Source: an uncultured Campylobacter sp. (GTDB taxonomy: Bacteria; Campylobacterota; Campylobacteria; Campylobacterales; Campylobacteraceae). Taken from it: DNA of 53,724 nucleotides. The notes under the pieces were generated by a model. That model did no database searches and was not told the origin of the DNA. It was given only the letters and a program-made list of their open reading frames with translations. The translations under genes were made by a program, and so were the position numbers. This document shows positions 43,720 to 52,719 of this stretch, one piece after another. Every line of letters begins with the position of its first letter. Position 1 is the stretch's first letter. Location of the stretch: assembly GCF_938039245.1 (NCBI RefSeq), contig NZ_CALHVN010000034.1:1-53724 (forward strand). The letters are read 5' to 3'.

Positions 43720-43972
43720 GCAAAATTTTATCCGCCGTTTTGCTCGCGCTATTTTTTATAGGTTTACTTTTATACGCTTTTCCTTTATTGGGCCGGGCGA
43801 TATTAGTTTTGCCCAAATAGGCGGCTTTATAGCGCTCACTGTGCTTTGCGTATGCATTTTGACGGACGCGGATTTTGTCTTAAATTTACTAAATTTACTT
43901 CGGCAAAACGCTATCTTAATTGCAGCGATTTTGCTAGTAAAGATTCTCTTATTTCTTAATATTAGAAATTAA
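43716..43972 (+). pseudogene. Frameshifted small membrane protein
   Basis: A GTG at 43716 overlaps the stop of the SspB-like gene (GTGA) and encodes a hydrophobic start, MSKILSAVLLALFFIGLLLY, before hitting TAG at 43818-43820. In the -1 frame from about 43788, sequence continues uninterrupted to TAA at 43972, with PFIGPGDISFAQIGGFIAL, a second hydrophobic helix with VLCVCI, and a third ending KILLFLNIRN. Joined, the two give an ordinary three-helix protein of about 85 residues. A single-base deletion near GCTTTTCCTTTATT explains the break. A sequencing error or programmed frameshift is possible; no classical slippery heptamer is seen. Confidence 0.65.
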
Positions 43973-44011
43973 CTTGTAATTTTTAAACTAAATTCCATTT
44001 TTTAATCAAAC

Positions 44012-44017
44012 TATAAA
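44012..44017 (+). promoter_or_regulatory. -10 box of the TonB receptor gene
   Basis: TATAAA at 44012-44017 lies about 70 bases upstream of the receptor ATG and just before two Fur-like sites, so the transcription start would fall inside the first of them. This is a sequence match only. Confidence 0.45.
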
Positions 44018-44019
44018 CG

Positions 44020-44038
44020 AATATTTATTATCATTTCA
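44020..44038 (+). promoter_or_regulatory. Fur-like box 1
   Basis: This 19-base site contains TATTATCATT and agrees at 13 of 19 positions with the classical GATAATGATTATCATTATC consensus, counted by eye. Directly downstream of a TATAAA box, it would block transcription when Fur is iron-loaded. Confidence 0.5.
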
Positions 44039-44047
44039 CATTTAATA

Positions 44048-44066
44048 GCAAATGAATATCAAAATT
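44048..44066 (+). promoter_or_regulatory. Fur-like box 2
   Basis: GCAAATGAATATCAAAATT agrees at 13 of 19 positions with the classical Fur consensus. It lies nine bases after box 1 and about 20 bases before the receptor start, on the same face of the DNA. The paired arrangement strengthens the iron-regulation reading. Confidence 0.45.
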
Positions 44067-44086
44067 ATCGTTAATAAGGATAGAAA

Positions 44087-47047
44087 ATGAACCGTCTTAA
44101 ATTCTCTCTTGCCGCTTTGCTTCTTTTGTCGAATTTAAACGCAAAAGAAGCCGAGGTCGAGCTAAAAGAAGTAACGGTTAGCGGCGAAGCGGAGGCGCAA
44201 AGCGATCCGCTGCAAAAAAAGGTAGGCCAAAACGTAAAAAGCTCCAAAGAACTAACCAAAACGCAGGTTTCTGATAACAAAGACCTAGTGCGATACGAAA
44301 CGGGCGTAACGACGGTGGAAGCCGGGCGTTTTGGCCAAAGCGGCTACGCGATAAGAGGCGTAGAAGAAAACCGCGTAGCTATCACGGTAGACGGCCTACA
44401 TCAGGCTCAGACGCTAAGCTCGCAAGGCTTTAAGGAGCTATTTGAAGGATACGGAAACTTTAACAATACCCGCAACGGCGTAGAGTTTGAAACGCTAAAA
44501 CAAGCCACCATCTCAAAAGGCGCAGACTCCGTTCGTACGGGTTCTGGGTCTCTGGGCGGCTCCGTGATGTTTGAGACAAAAGACGCAAGGGATCTTTTGC
44601 TGGACAAGGATTATTTCTACGGCTACAAAGGCGGCTACAATACCGCCGATAATCAAACCATGCACTCGCATACCTTAGCCGGTAGGTTTAAGTGGTTTGA
44701 TATCCTGGCCGTACAAACCAAGCGTAGACACCACGAGACGGAAAACTACGGTTATAAGGACTATGACGATAGCGTGCTAGGCAGAACCAGAGAAAAGGCC
44801 GACCCGTACTACATCAAAAAAACGAGCAGTCTCATTAAGCTAGGCTTCCAGCCTCACGAGGAGCATAGATTTACATTTATGTCAGATACCTACAAAAACC
44901 GATCTCAAGGCAAAGACCTATCATACACGCTTACGCTTTCTAGCAACAGGGACGAGATCGTAGATACCGGACTAAGATACAACGACGATATGATGGATAG
45001 GAAAAATCGCGCTTTTGCCTATGAAAATTTTAGCGAAACTCCGCTATGGGATACGATGAAATTTACATACTCCAACCAAAAAATCAAATCCCGCGCCAGA
45101 ACCGAGGAGCACTGCCAAGCAGGAGAAAACTGCTCTGAAATTTCAAATCCTATCGGACTTCAGGTTAAAAACAATAAGGTTGTCGATAAATACGGCGGCG
45201 AAGTAACCCTGCAACGAACCCAGGAGATAGATCCCCAGTACGGCGGACTAACGTGGGTAAACAGGCTCGTAGATAGCCAAGGAAACGTCCATGAGCAGAA
45301 TAAATTTAGCATCAATCAAAACGTAAGCAATACGTGGCTTGACTGCTCGGTATTTGACTGCTCCAAGCCCAACATCGACGTGCTAAAATACGACTACGCC
45401 ACCGATCAATACGTCAAATCAACCGTTCCGCTGGATAAAAGCTATACCGACGCAAGCACGGGCAAGACCTTTAAACAAAGCTCGCAGAGCGGATACCTAA
45501 TCACCCCGTACGGCAAGGGCTACTTAAGCCGCGACTGGAAAGAGCGCGATCTGGATACTAACACCAAGCAGTTTAACCTAGACTTTAACAAATACGCCAA
45601 AACGGGCGACCTCGAGCACGATATCGCATACGGACTAAGCTTTGCTAGAACCGAAAAATCCATGACGAACAAGCAAGGCTACGACGCTACGAGCAGCAGG
45701 TGGTGGGCGCCTAAGACGCTAGGCACGGATTTTTCGGGTACGCCCTATACGTGCGAAAACGCGCCGCTAACGCTACTTTACGCGCTTTGTCCTAGAACCG
45801 AGCCGCTCACGTCTTTTCTAATCCCGGTTAAAACAAAAGAAGGCGCGCTATATCTAAACGACGATATGCGCGTAAACGACTGGCTGGGGATAAATTTAGG
45901 CTACCGCTACGACAAGATAAAATATAAACCAAACTACGTCCCGGGCTCCACGCCTAAAATCCCCGACGATATGGTGTTAGGTCTTTTCGTACCGTATAAT
46001 CCTAGTCCGGAGCCAAAATGGTGGGACTATGCAGATAGAAGCGAGTGGCAAAGAGCGCATGACGCATGGAAGCAAGAAGCGCCAAACAACGCGCTAGCAA
46101 ACATAAAATACATCGCTAGGGATAAAAAATTTACGAATAGCTCTTATGCTATAGGAGCCGACATCGATCCGCTAGATTATTTTAGAGTGCAGCTAAAATA
46201 CTCCAAAGGCTTTAGAGCGCCCACTTCGGACGAGCTATATTTGGCATTTAAGCATCCTGATTTTACCATCCAACCAAATCCGGATCTAAAACCGGAAATA
46301 GCTAAGACAAAAGAGCTTGCATTAACGCTGCACGAGGGAAAAAGCTTTATAACTACTAGCTTTTTTGAAACCAAATACGATAACTTTATAGACCTAATCT
46401 CGCTTGGCACCAAAAGCTACGCTACGGGCGGCGGCGGCAACACCATACCTTTTGCGCTATACGGCAACGTAAACCGCAGCAAGGCTACCGTAAGAGGCTT
46501 TGAGATAAACTCTATGCTGCATTTTGGTCAAATTTCAGACGCGCTAGAGGGCTTTCACGCTAGCTACAAACTAACGCTGCAAAAAGGCAGAGTACAAACC
46601 GATAACGACGGTAAAGTGCCGATGAATGCCATCCAGCCGACTACTGCGATCTACGGTCTAGGCTACGCAAGCGCTGCGGATAAATTCGGCGCCGACATCT
46701 ACGTCACTAGCGTCGCATCTAAAAAAGAAAAAGACACCTATAATATGTTCTGGCGCCTAGATACCGACCCGTACGGCAATCCATACAATACAAACAGCCA
46801 CTCAAAATGGCGAAGCAACGCCTACACGCTAGTAGACGTCGTAACCTACGTGCGACCGATTAAAAATTTGACGTTTAGGCTAGGCGTTTATAACCTAACT
46901 AACGAAAAATACATCACCTGGGACGCTGCGCGCTCCATTAGGCCTTTTGGTACTATGAACATGATCGATAGAACCACGGGACTAGGTATCAACCGCTTCT
47001 ACTCGGCTGGCAGAAATTTCAGGCTAAACTGGGAATTTACGTTTTAA
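44087..47047 (+). CDS. TonB-dependent haemoglobin/transferrin-type receptor
   Basis: This 986-residue outer-membrane receptor has a signal peptide (about 1-19), a TonB box near EVTVSG and a plug domain (RYETGVTTVEAGRFGQSGY; GSGSLGGSVMFET). A 22-stranded barrel follows, ending NWEFTF with a C-terminal Phe. The segment KGFRAPTSDELYLAFKHPDF and the YGNVNRSKATVRGFEI region match the haemoglobin/transferrin/lactoferrin receptor group (HmbR, HpuB, TbpA). Six cysteines in three close pairs lie in extracellular-loop-like regions. Two Fur-like boxes precede it and a terminator follows, so it is a single iron-repressed unit. Haem or haemoglobin is the most likely ligand; transferrin or lactoferrin cannot be excluded. 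Confidence 0.9.
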   Translation: MNRLKFSLAALLLLSNLNAKEAEVELKEVTVSGEAEAQSDPLQKKVGQNVKSSKELTKTQVSDNKDLVRYETGVTTVEAGRFGQSGYAIRGVEENRVAITVDGLHQAQTLSSQGFKELFEGYGNFNNTRNGVEFETLKQATISKGADSVRTGSGSLGGSVMFETKDARDLLLDKDYFYGYKGGYNTADNQTMHSHTLAGRFKWFDILAVQTKRRHHETENYGYKDYDDSVLGRTREKADPYYIKKTSSLIKLGFQPHEEHRFTFMSDTYKNRSQGKDLSYTLTLSSNRDEIVDTGLRYNDDMMDRKNRAFAYENFSETPLWDTMKFTYSNQKIKSRARTEEHCQAGENCSEISNPIGLQVKNNKVVDKYGGEVTLQRTQEIDPQYGGLTWVNRLVDSQGNVHEQNKFSINQNVSNTWLDCSVFDCSKPNIDVLKYDYATDQYVKSTVPLDKSYTDASTGKTFKQSSQSGYLITPYGKGYLSRDWKERDLDTNTKQFNLDFNKYAKTGDLEHDIAYGLSFARTEKSMTNKQGYDATSSRWWAPKTLGTDFSGTPYTCENAPLTLLYALCPRTEPLTSFLIPVKTKEGALYLNDDMRVNDWLGINLGYRYDKIKYKPNYVPGSTPKIPDDMVLGLFVPYNPSPEPKWWDYADRSEWQRAHDAWKQEAPNNALANIKYIARDKKFTNSSYAIGADIDPLDYFRVQLKYSKGFRAPTSDELYLAFKHPDFTIQPNPDLKPEIAKTKELALTLHEGKSFITTSFFETKYDNFIDLISLGTKSYATGGGGNTIPFALYGNVNRSKATVRGFEINSMLHFGQISDALEGFHASYKLTLQKGRVQTDNDGKVPMNAIQPTTAIYGLGYASAADKFGADIYVTSVASKKEKDTYNMFWRLDTDPYGNPYNTNSHSKWRSNAYTLVDVVTYVRPIKNLTFRLGVYNLTNEKYITWDAARSIRPFGTMNMIDRTTGLGINRFYSAGRNFRLNWEFTF

Positions 47048-47063
47048 GCCGCATTCTTATTCT

Positions 47064-47096
47064 GACGGGCTCTTGCCCGTCTCCTTGCTTTTATTT
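47064..47096 (+). terminator. Terminator of the TonB receptor gene
   Basis: GACGGGC (47064-47070) pairs perfectly with GCCCGTC (47075-47081) over a TCTT loop, and a T-rich stretch follows. The hairpin begins 17 bases after the stop. Confidence 0.85.
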
Positions 47097-47214
47097 TTAC
47101 TTATTTTTAGCGGCTCGGTTTAAAATTTGAGATTAAGCCAAGACTAGCTCTTTGCGTAAATTTGCGCCGGAGCATTTTAAATTTATGCGGCGTAGAGGCT
47201 AAATCAAAAGAGGT

Positions 47215-48087
47215 TTAAAAATCAAAACTCGCTTTGATCTTTAAAAATTTATGCAGCGTTTCCTCGTTTTCTTTTAGCGCGGCGGCATAGACCGAGCGAG
47301 TTAGCTTAAATTTGGCGATATTTATCTCAAAAAGCTTTGCTTCCCTTAGCTTATCCTCGATCAAAAATCTCGGCAAAAACGCCACGTAAGTATCGGCGTC
47401 GTTTGATATCATCGCGCGACAAACCATTATCGAGCCGTCTAGCGAATACGCCACGTCAAGCGCATTCGCGTCTATGCCGTACTTTTGTAAAATATCGTCA
47501 AGGTAGTTTCTGGTTCTATCTTTGATAAATTTAAATTTAACTAGCTCCTCAGCCTTCACGCTTTCGGCGATTTTTTTATTAGAAACCAAAATAAGCTCGT
47601 AGTCAAATAGCTTTTTAACGAGCAAGCTGCTATCAAGCGACTGCTCCAGGATGATAGCGATGTCGCTGCGGCGGTCTTTTAGGTAGTTTATGAGTTCGCT
47701 TTGCTCTTTTATCCTGATATCTAGCTCGCTGCCTACGCTTTGAGAGATTTTATCTAGCAGCATCGATATGACCGCCTCGGCGATAAGCTGCGTGGTGGCG
47801 ATTACTAGCGGCGCTTTGTCCGTTTTTATGCGAGCTAGCTCGTCTTTAAAACGAAACATCGCGCTTTCAAACTGGGTACAGAGTTTGTAAAATTTCTCGC
47901 CCTCGCGAGTTAGGACGATGCCGTTTTTCTTGCGCATTATTAGCGTGGTTTGTAGCGCCTCTTCAAGCTTTTTCATCTGCAGAGTAACTGCCGGCTGCGA
48001 GATACCCAGCACTCTTGAAGCCTTTGAAAAACTACGCTCCTTAACTATCTCCATAAAGGTATAAAATTTACTAAAGTCATTGATCAC
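47215..48087 (-). CDS. LysR-family transcriptional regulator
   Basis: This 290-residue protein has the LysR helix-turn-helix at about 15-60 (FSKASRVLGISQPAVTLQMK) followed by the linker helix and a periplasmic-binding-protein-like effector domain (TQLIAEAVISMLLDKI; DRRSDIAIILEQSLDS). The start is GTG at 48087 with AAGGAG upstream. It faces away from the helicase gene, with a 165-bp shared upstream region, and is convergent with the TonB receptor. Its effector and targets are unknown; LysR proteins often control a divergent gene, but the helicase is an unlikely target. Family certain. Confidence 0.94.
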   Translation of the reverse strand: MINDFSKFYTFMEIVKERSFSKASRVLGISQPAVTLQMKKLEEALQTTLIMRKKNGIVLTREGEKFYKLCTQFESAMFRFKDELARIKTDKAPLVIATTQLIAEAVISMLLDKISQSVGSELDIRIKEQSELINYLKDRRSDIAIILEQSLDSSLLVKKLFDYELILVSNKKIAESVKAEELVKFKFIKDRTRNYLDDILQKYGIDANALDVAYSLDGSIMVCRAMISNDADTYVAFLPRFLIEDKLREAKLFEINIAKFKLTRSVYAAALKENEETLHKFLKIKASFDF

Positions 48088-48252
48088 ATCAGACTCCTTA
48101 TTATTATATCAGCTTATAAAATCATCTTTTTAACATTGTATTGATTTATATCTGAAAACGCTCTTAATCTGACCCGAATTTATAACAACGGCGATTTTTA
48201 AGCTTATTTTGTTAGAATTTAATAATCTTAAAACGAAAAAGTAGGAAATTTA

Positions 48253-50337
48253 ATGTCCGATCTACTAGACGACCTAAACGAAAGCCAGCGCGAGGCCGCC
48301 TCGCATACGGACGGAGCGATGCTGATTTTAGCCGGAGCAGGCAGCGGCAAAACCAAAACCATCACCACTCGCCTAGCCTATCTCATAAGCGAGCTAGGCA
48401 TCCCGCCGTCAAATACTCTAACGCTAACCTTCACCAACAAAGCCGCAAGCGAAATGCGAACCCGCGCGCTAAATATGCTAGGCGCCGCCGGTAAAAATTT
48501 CACTCCGCTACTTTGCACTTTTCACAAATTCGGGCTTTTGTTTTTGAAATTTTACATCGACCGCCTAAAGCGCAAAAACAACTTCGTCATCATCGACACC
48601 GACGATAAAAAGCGTATCTTAAAAGGCTTTGAGGGCGACATCGCAACCTCGGTTTTAGCTAACGAAATCTCAAATTTTAAAAACTCGCTTTTAAGCGTAG
48701 AGGAGGTTTTAAACCAAGGCGATATCTTTGCAAACGGGCAAAATTTCAAAGACGGCTACCACGCAAAGCTAGCAAACATCTACAAGCTTTACGAGGAGTA
48801 TTTGGCGGCGAACAACCTCGTGGATTTTGACGACCTGCTCTGCCTTAGCTATAAAATTTTAGACGAGGACGAGGCTCTAGCGCGCGAAATCTCACAGCGA
48901 TACTCCTACATCATGGTGGACGAGTATCAAGACACCAACGACCTTCAGTACAAGCTCCTGCGCAAACTCTGCTGCACGCACGAAAATATCGCAGTCGTGG
49001 GCGATGATGATCAGAGTATCTACGGCTGGCGCGGCGCTAAAATCGAAAATATATTAAATTTTAAAGACCAGTTTAAAGACGTCAAGGTCATAAGGCTAGA
49101 GCAAAACTACCGCTCGACGAGTCAAATTTTACGCGCGGCAAACGAGCTCATCGACCATAACAGAAACCGCTTAGGTAAAGAGCTAAAAAGTACCAAAGAA
49201 GGCGGCGAGGACGTCGCGCTAATGGAATCGGACGACGAAACGATGGAGAGTCTAAAGGTAGCCAAACGCATCAAAAAGCTGCTTGATAGCGGCGCGCAGG
49301 CTAGCGATATCGCGATCTTGTACCGCATAAACGCCCTCTCCCGCTCCCTCGAAGAAGGCCTAACCAAAGAAAAAATCCCGTATAAAATGGTCGGCGGAGT
49401 TAAATTCTACGAGCGCGCCGAGGTCAAAGACGTGATCAGCTACCTAAGGCTAGTCGCAAACGAGAACGACGACTTCTCGCTAAAGCGCGTCATCAACCGC
49501 CCAAAACGCGGCCTTGGCAAGGTAAGCCTCGCAAAGATCGAAAAAATCGCCTTCGAGCATAAACTTTCGCTATTTGAAGCGATATCTAGCCTGAACGAAA
49601 ACGACAAGGATCTAAGCAAAAAAATCGTCTCAAGCCTTGGCGAATTTGCGGCAAATTTAAGGGAGCTAAAAGAGTGCGACTCGCCCTATGAGCTAGTGGA
49701 TAAACTAGAAGCGAAATTCGGCATCAAAAAATACTACGAGAGCTTGCCCGACGGCTCCGAACGCGTGGCGAACATCGACGAGTTTTACGCGATGATAAAA
49801 GACCAAATCAAGCAAAACCCAAGCTTTTCTATAGAAGAGTTTTTAAACGAGATCGCGCTACAAAGCGAGCAGGACAACATCGGCGGCGAAGCGATCTCGA
49901 TCATGAGCATACACGCTAGCAAGGGGCTTGAGTTCGAGCATCTTTTCGTGATCGGGCTTGAGGAGGGATTTTTCCCGCTTCTAGGAGACGGTAGCGACAT
50001 CGAAGAGGAGCGGCGCCTAGCCTACGTCGCCATCACTCGCGCCAAAAAAACCCTGACGCTAAGCTTTGTAAATTCGCGCTTTTATAAAGGTCAGCGAACG
50101 AGACTGGAAAAGAGCAGATTTTTAAGCGAGGCGGGCGTTTGCAGCGGCAGTCTCATCATCCAAACGCAAGCGCAAACCGCTAGCGAATACAAAAAAGGCG
50201 ACCTCGTCAAGCACAAAATTTTCGGTATCGGACGCGTGACGGCGGTAACTAAGATCAAAAAAGAGCTAAAGCTAACGATAAATTTCGGCGGAATCAGCCG
50301 CGAGATAATGTCTAGCTTCGTCGAAAAAGCGGTGTGA
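48253..50337 (+). CDS. UvrD/PcrA/Rep-type DNA helicase
   Basis: This 694-residue superfamily 1A 3'-5' helicase has the Q motif, Walker A AGAGSGKTKT (27-36), TLTFTNKAASEM (motif Ia), MVDEYQDTN (motif II), DQSIYGWRGA (III), QNYRSTSQIL (IV), MSIHASKGLE (V) and YVAITRAKK (VI). After the core it ends with a tudor-like segment (KHKIFGIGRVTAV) as in PcrA and UvrD, which binds RNA polymerase in relatives. Mismatch or excision repair and replication-fork maintenance are likely roles. The ATG at 48253 has AGGAAA upstream, and TAGAAT at about 48212 could be its -10 box. Confidence 0.95.
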   Translation: MSDLLDDLNESQREAASHTDGAMLILAGAGSGKTKTITTRLAYLISELGIPPSNTLTLTFTNKAASEMRTRALNMLGAAGKNFTPLLCTFHKFGLLFLKFYIDRLKRKNNFVIIDTDDKKRILKGFEGDIATSVLANEISNFKNSLLSVEEVLNQGDIFANGQNFKDGYHAKLANIYKLYEEYLAANNLVDFDDLLCLSYKILDEDEALAREISQRYSYIMVDEYQDTNDLQYKLLRKLCCTHENIAVVGDDDQSIYGWRGAKIENILNFKDQFKDVKVIRLEQNYRSTSQILRAANELIDHNRNRLGKELKSTKEGGEDVALMESDDETMESLKVAKRIKKLLDSGAQASDIAILYRINALSRSLEEGLTKEKIPYKMVGGVKFYERAEVKDVISYLRLVANENDDFSLKRVINRPKRGLGKVSLAKIEKIAFEHKLSLFEAISSLNENDKDLSKKIVSSLGEFAANLRELKECDSPYELVDKLEAKFGIKKYYESLPDGSERVANIDEFYAMIKDQIKQNPSFSIEEFLNEIALQSEQDNIGGEAISIMSIHASKGLEFEHLFVIGLEEGFFPLLGDGSDIEEERRLAYVAITRAKKTLTLSFVNSRFYKGQRTRLEKSRFLSEAGVCSGSLIIQTQAQTASEYKKGDLVKHKIFGIGRVTAVTKIKKELKLTINFGGISREIMSSFVEKAV

Positions 50338-50455
50338 GGATGTGCAAATTTGAGGCCTTGCAGGCTAAATACCGCGTCAAATTTGATCAAATTTATGCGC
50401 TCAAATTTGACGCTCGCGGATCAAATTTAACGCAACCTCCAAAGGTCAAATTTAA
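50338..50455. repeat. Cluster of six CAAATTT words before truB
   Basis: The 118 bases between the helicase and truB contain CAAATTT six times, followed by A or G each time. Spacing is irregular. The word is common throughout this window, but here it occupies a third of the sequence. No gene is present. Confidence 0.6.
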
Positions 50456-51277
50456 ATGAATGCGCTTTTTGTCGCAAACAAGCCCGCAGGCATCAGCTCA
50501 AATCATTTCCTAAGCCAGCTAAAGCGCAAATACGGCGTCAAAAAGGCGGGCTTTTCAGGCACGCTAGATCCGTTTGCCAGCGGCTGCCTGATCGTGGCTC
50601 TAGGTAACCACACGCGGCTTTTTAACTACGTAGATAAAACGCCCAAAATCTACGAAGCGACGATGTGGCTGGGAGCCGTAAGCGCTAGCCTAGATAACGA
50701 AAATATCGAGGAGATCACGATTTGTCCGCAGTTAAATTTAGCGGACGTAAAGGCTGCGCTAAGCGAACTAAAAGGCGAGATCGCCTACGTACCGCCCAAA
50801 TTTAGCGCCAAGCACGTGGGCGGCAAACGCGCGTATGAGCTAGCAAGAGCGGGCGAGGAATTTGAGCTAAAAAGCCAAACGATGAGCGTTTTTGACGTAA
50901 ATTTGAGGGCATATATGCATCCGTTTTTGAGCTTTCGTATTAGCGTTAGCGAGGGCTCGTACGTGCGCTCGTACGCTCAAATTTTAGCCCAAAAGCTTGG
51001 CGCGAGAGCCACTCTAAGCGCGCTAAAACGCGTGAGCGAAGGCAAATTCGTTTATGAAAACGAGAGGTTTTTAAATCCGCTTGATTATATCTCTCTACCG
51101 CAAAACGAATATCTAGGGGGTCCTGCAGACGTGATGCTGGGCAAAAAACTGAGCGTAGAAAAGCTAAAATTTGGCGCCCAGGGGCTATATTTAATAAACT
51201 TTGATGATTTTTTTAGTATCATTGAAATCAAAGACGAAACCGTAACATATAAACTAAATAAGGTCGAAAAATGCTAA
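50456..51277 (+). CDS. truB: tRNA pseudouridine-55 synthase
   Basis: TruB converts U55 of tRNAs to pseudouridine. The 273-residue protein has the catalytic Asp38 in GFSGTLDPFASG and the family opening VANKPAGISSNHFL. It also contains YVPPKFSAKHVGGKRAYELA and RISVSEGSYVRSYAQ. It is slightly shorter than the E. coli enzyme and lacks the C-terminal PUA domain, as in other Campylobacter. It overlaps csrA by seven bases. AAGG precedes the ATG. Confidence 0.96.
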   Translation: MNALFVANKPAGISSNHFLSQLKRKYGVKKAGFSGTLDPFASGCLIVALGNHTRLFNYVDKTPKIYEATMWLGAVSASLDNENIEEITICPQLNLADVKAALSELKGEIAYVPPKFSAKHVGGKRAYELARAGEEFELKSQTMSVFDVNLRAYMHPFLSFRISVSEGSYVRSYAQILAQKLGARATLSALKRVSEGKFVYENERFLNPLDYISLPQNEYLGGPADVMLGKKLSVEKLKFGAQGLYLINFDDFFSIIEIKDETVTYKLNKVEKC

Positions 51278-51501
51278 TACTCGCAAGAAAAGAAGACGAA
51301 AGCATAATGCTGGGAAACGATATCAAAATCACGGTCGTAGGTATCTCAAAAGGCGGCGTAAAAATCGGTATCGACGCGCCTAAAAATATGATGATCCTAC
51401 GCTCCGAGCTCGTCGAGGACGTGGCGGCGGAAAACAAACAAGCCTTAAACGGCGCGGGCGAAGCGAGCCTAAAAGAGCTCAGCGATAAAATCGTAAAATA
51501 A
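51271..51501 (+). CDS. csrA: Carbon storage regulator CsrA
   Basis: CsrA is a dimeric RNA-binding protein that represses translation of target mRNAs; in Campylobacter it controls flagellin and is antagonised by FliW. The 76-residue protein begins MLILARKEDESIMLGNDIKI and carries GGVKIGIDAPKNMMILRSEL, with the RNA-binding Arg near residue 44 kept. The C-terminal 25 residues are an extended helical tail. It starts inside truB, with AAGG upstream, and its TAA shares a base with the ispE ATG, so truB-csrA-ispE is one translationally coupled unit. Confidence 0.97.
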   Translation: MLILARKEDESIMLGNDIKITVVGISKGGVKIGIDAPKNMMILRSELVEDVAAENKQALNGAGEASLKELSDKIVK

Positions 51502-52244
51502 TGAAAAGCTACGCGAAGATAAACTCCTTTTTAAAGATCGTCGGCACTCGCGGCAACTACCACGAGATCGTCTCTCGCTTTGTTTTGCGGTGCGAGATTT
51601 ACGACGAAATTTTCTTTGAAAAATCTAGCGGCTTCGCGCTTGAGTGCGATAACGAAAATATCGAAAATAATATCGTTTTAAAAGCTAAATTTGAGCTGGA
51701 AAAAGCGGGCTTTAAAAACGAGCTGGACGAATTTTTCGCCTCGCATAAAATCGTGATAAAAAAGCAAATCCCGCTGGGTGCGGGTCTAGGCGGAGGCAGC
51801 TCAAACGCGGCTACGTTTTTAAAGATGGCAAACGAGGAGTTAAATCTAAAACTAACGCGCGAAAATTTGATGAAAATAGGCGCGAATATCGGGGCGGACG
51901 TGGCGTTTTTCGCTAGCGATTTCGAGGCTGCAAACGTTAGCGGTATCGGCGAGATAATAAGCGATTTTGACGACGAAGTGCCGGAGGTAGAAATTTTAAC
52001 GCCGAGCGTGTTTTGTTCGACGCCTGCGGTTTACGGCGAATTTAGGGCAAATTTTATGGATAGTATCGACGTAAATCTAGCGGAAAAAATGCGCGAGATG
52101 ACGACGGCGCAGCTGCTGGAGCGATATGAAAATCGCAAGCTAAACGATCTTTTTGCGCCGTGCTTTAAAATTTATCCGCAGATGGATAAATTTAAAGATT
52201 TTTTCCTAAGCGGTAGCGGCGCTAGCGTGTTTTTCTTAAAATAA
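51501..52244 (+). CDS. ispE: 4-diphosphocytidyl-2-C-methyl-D-erythritol kinase
   Basis: IspE phosphorylates CDP-ME in the MEP isoprenoid pathway. The 247-residue GHMP kinase has the ATP loop PLGAGLGGGSSNAATFL and the C-terminal GSGASVFFL. SYAKINSFLKIVGTR opens the protein. It is shorter than the E. coli enzyme (283) but complete in motifs. It overlaps the csrA stop by one base and precedes smpB by ten bases. Confidence 0.95.
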   Translation: MKSYAKINSFLKIVGTRGNYHEIVSRFVLRCEIYDEIFFEKSSGFALECDNENIENNIVLKAKFELEKAGFKNELDEFFASHKIVIKKQIPLGAGLGGGSSNAATFLKMANEELNLKLTRENLMKIGANIGADVAFFASDFEAANVSGIGEIISDFDDEVPEVEILTPSVFCSTPAVYGEFRANFMDSIDVNLAEKMREMTTAQLLERYENRKLNDLFAPCFKIYPQMDKFKDFFLSGSGASVFFLK

Positions 52245-52254
52245 AAGGTAAAAA

Positions 52255-52710
52255 ATGGGTAAGGATTTAGCCAAAAATAAAAAGGCTCTGTTTGACTTTA
52301 GCATCATCGAGACCTTCGAGGCGGGCATAGTGCTAAAGGGTAGCGAGGTAAAGGCTCTAAGGGCGGGCCGCGCAAACCTAAAAGATAGCTTCGCGCGCGT
52401 GATAAAGGGCGAGCTGTTTTTGCTAAACGCGCACATCAGCCACCTAAACACGACGCACTCGGCGTTTCGCCCGGACGAAAGGGCTCCTAGAAAACTGCTG
52501 ATGCACCGCAAGCAGATAGATAAAATTTTCGGTCAAGTCACGCAAGATGGCCTCACGCTAGTGGTTTTAGCGCTCTATCTAAACGACAAAAATATCGTAA
52601 AGGCGCGAGTAGCGCTTGCAAAAGGTAAGAATTTGCACGATAAGCGCGAGACGATAAAGCGTAAAGAAGCCGACAAAGAAGCGCGTGCAGCGATGAAAAA
52701 ATACGCTTAA
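52255..52710 (+). CDS. smpB: SsrA-binding protein SmpB
   Basis: SmpB brings tmRNA to stalled ribosomes for trans-translation. The 151-residue length is normal. The OB fold has KGSEVKALRAGRANLKDSFA and LHDKRETIKRK, with the basic C-terminal tail (EARAAMKKYA) that enters the decoding site. AAGG precedes the ATG. The tmRNA gene itself is not in this window. Its product feeds ssrA-tagged proteins to ClpXP; the SspB-like and ClpS genes of this window act at that step. Confidence 0.97.
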   Translation: MGKDLAKNKKALFDFSIIETFEAGIVLKGSEVKALRAGRANLKDSFARVIKGELFLLNAHISHLNTTHSAFRPDERAPRKLLMHRKQIDKIFGQVTQDGLTLVVLALYLNDKNIVKARVALAKGKNLHDKRETIKRKEADKEARAAMKKYA

Positions 52711-52719
52711 GGAAAGCAG

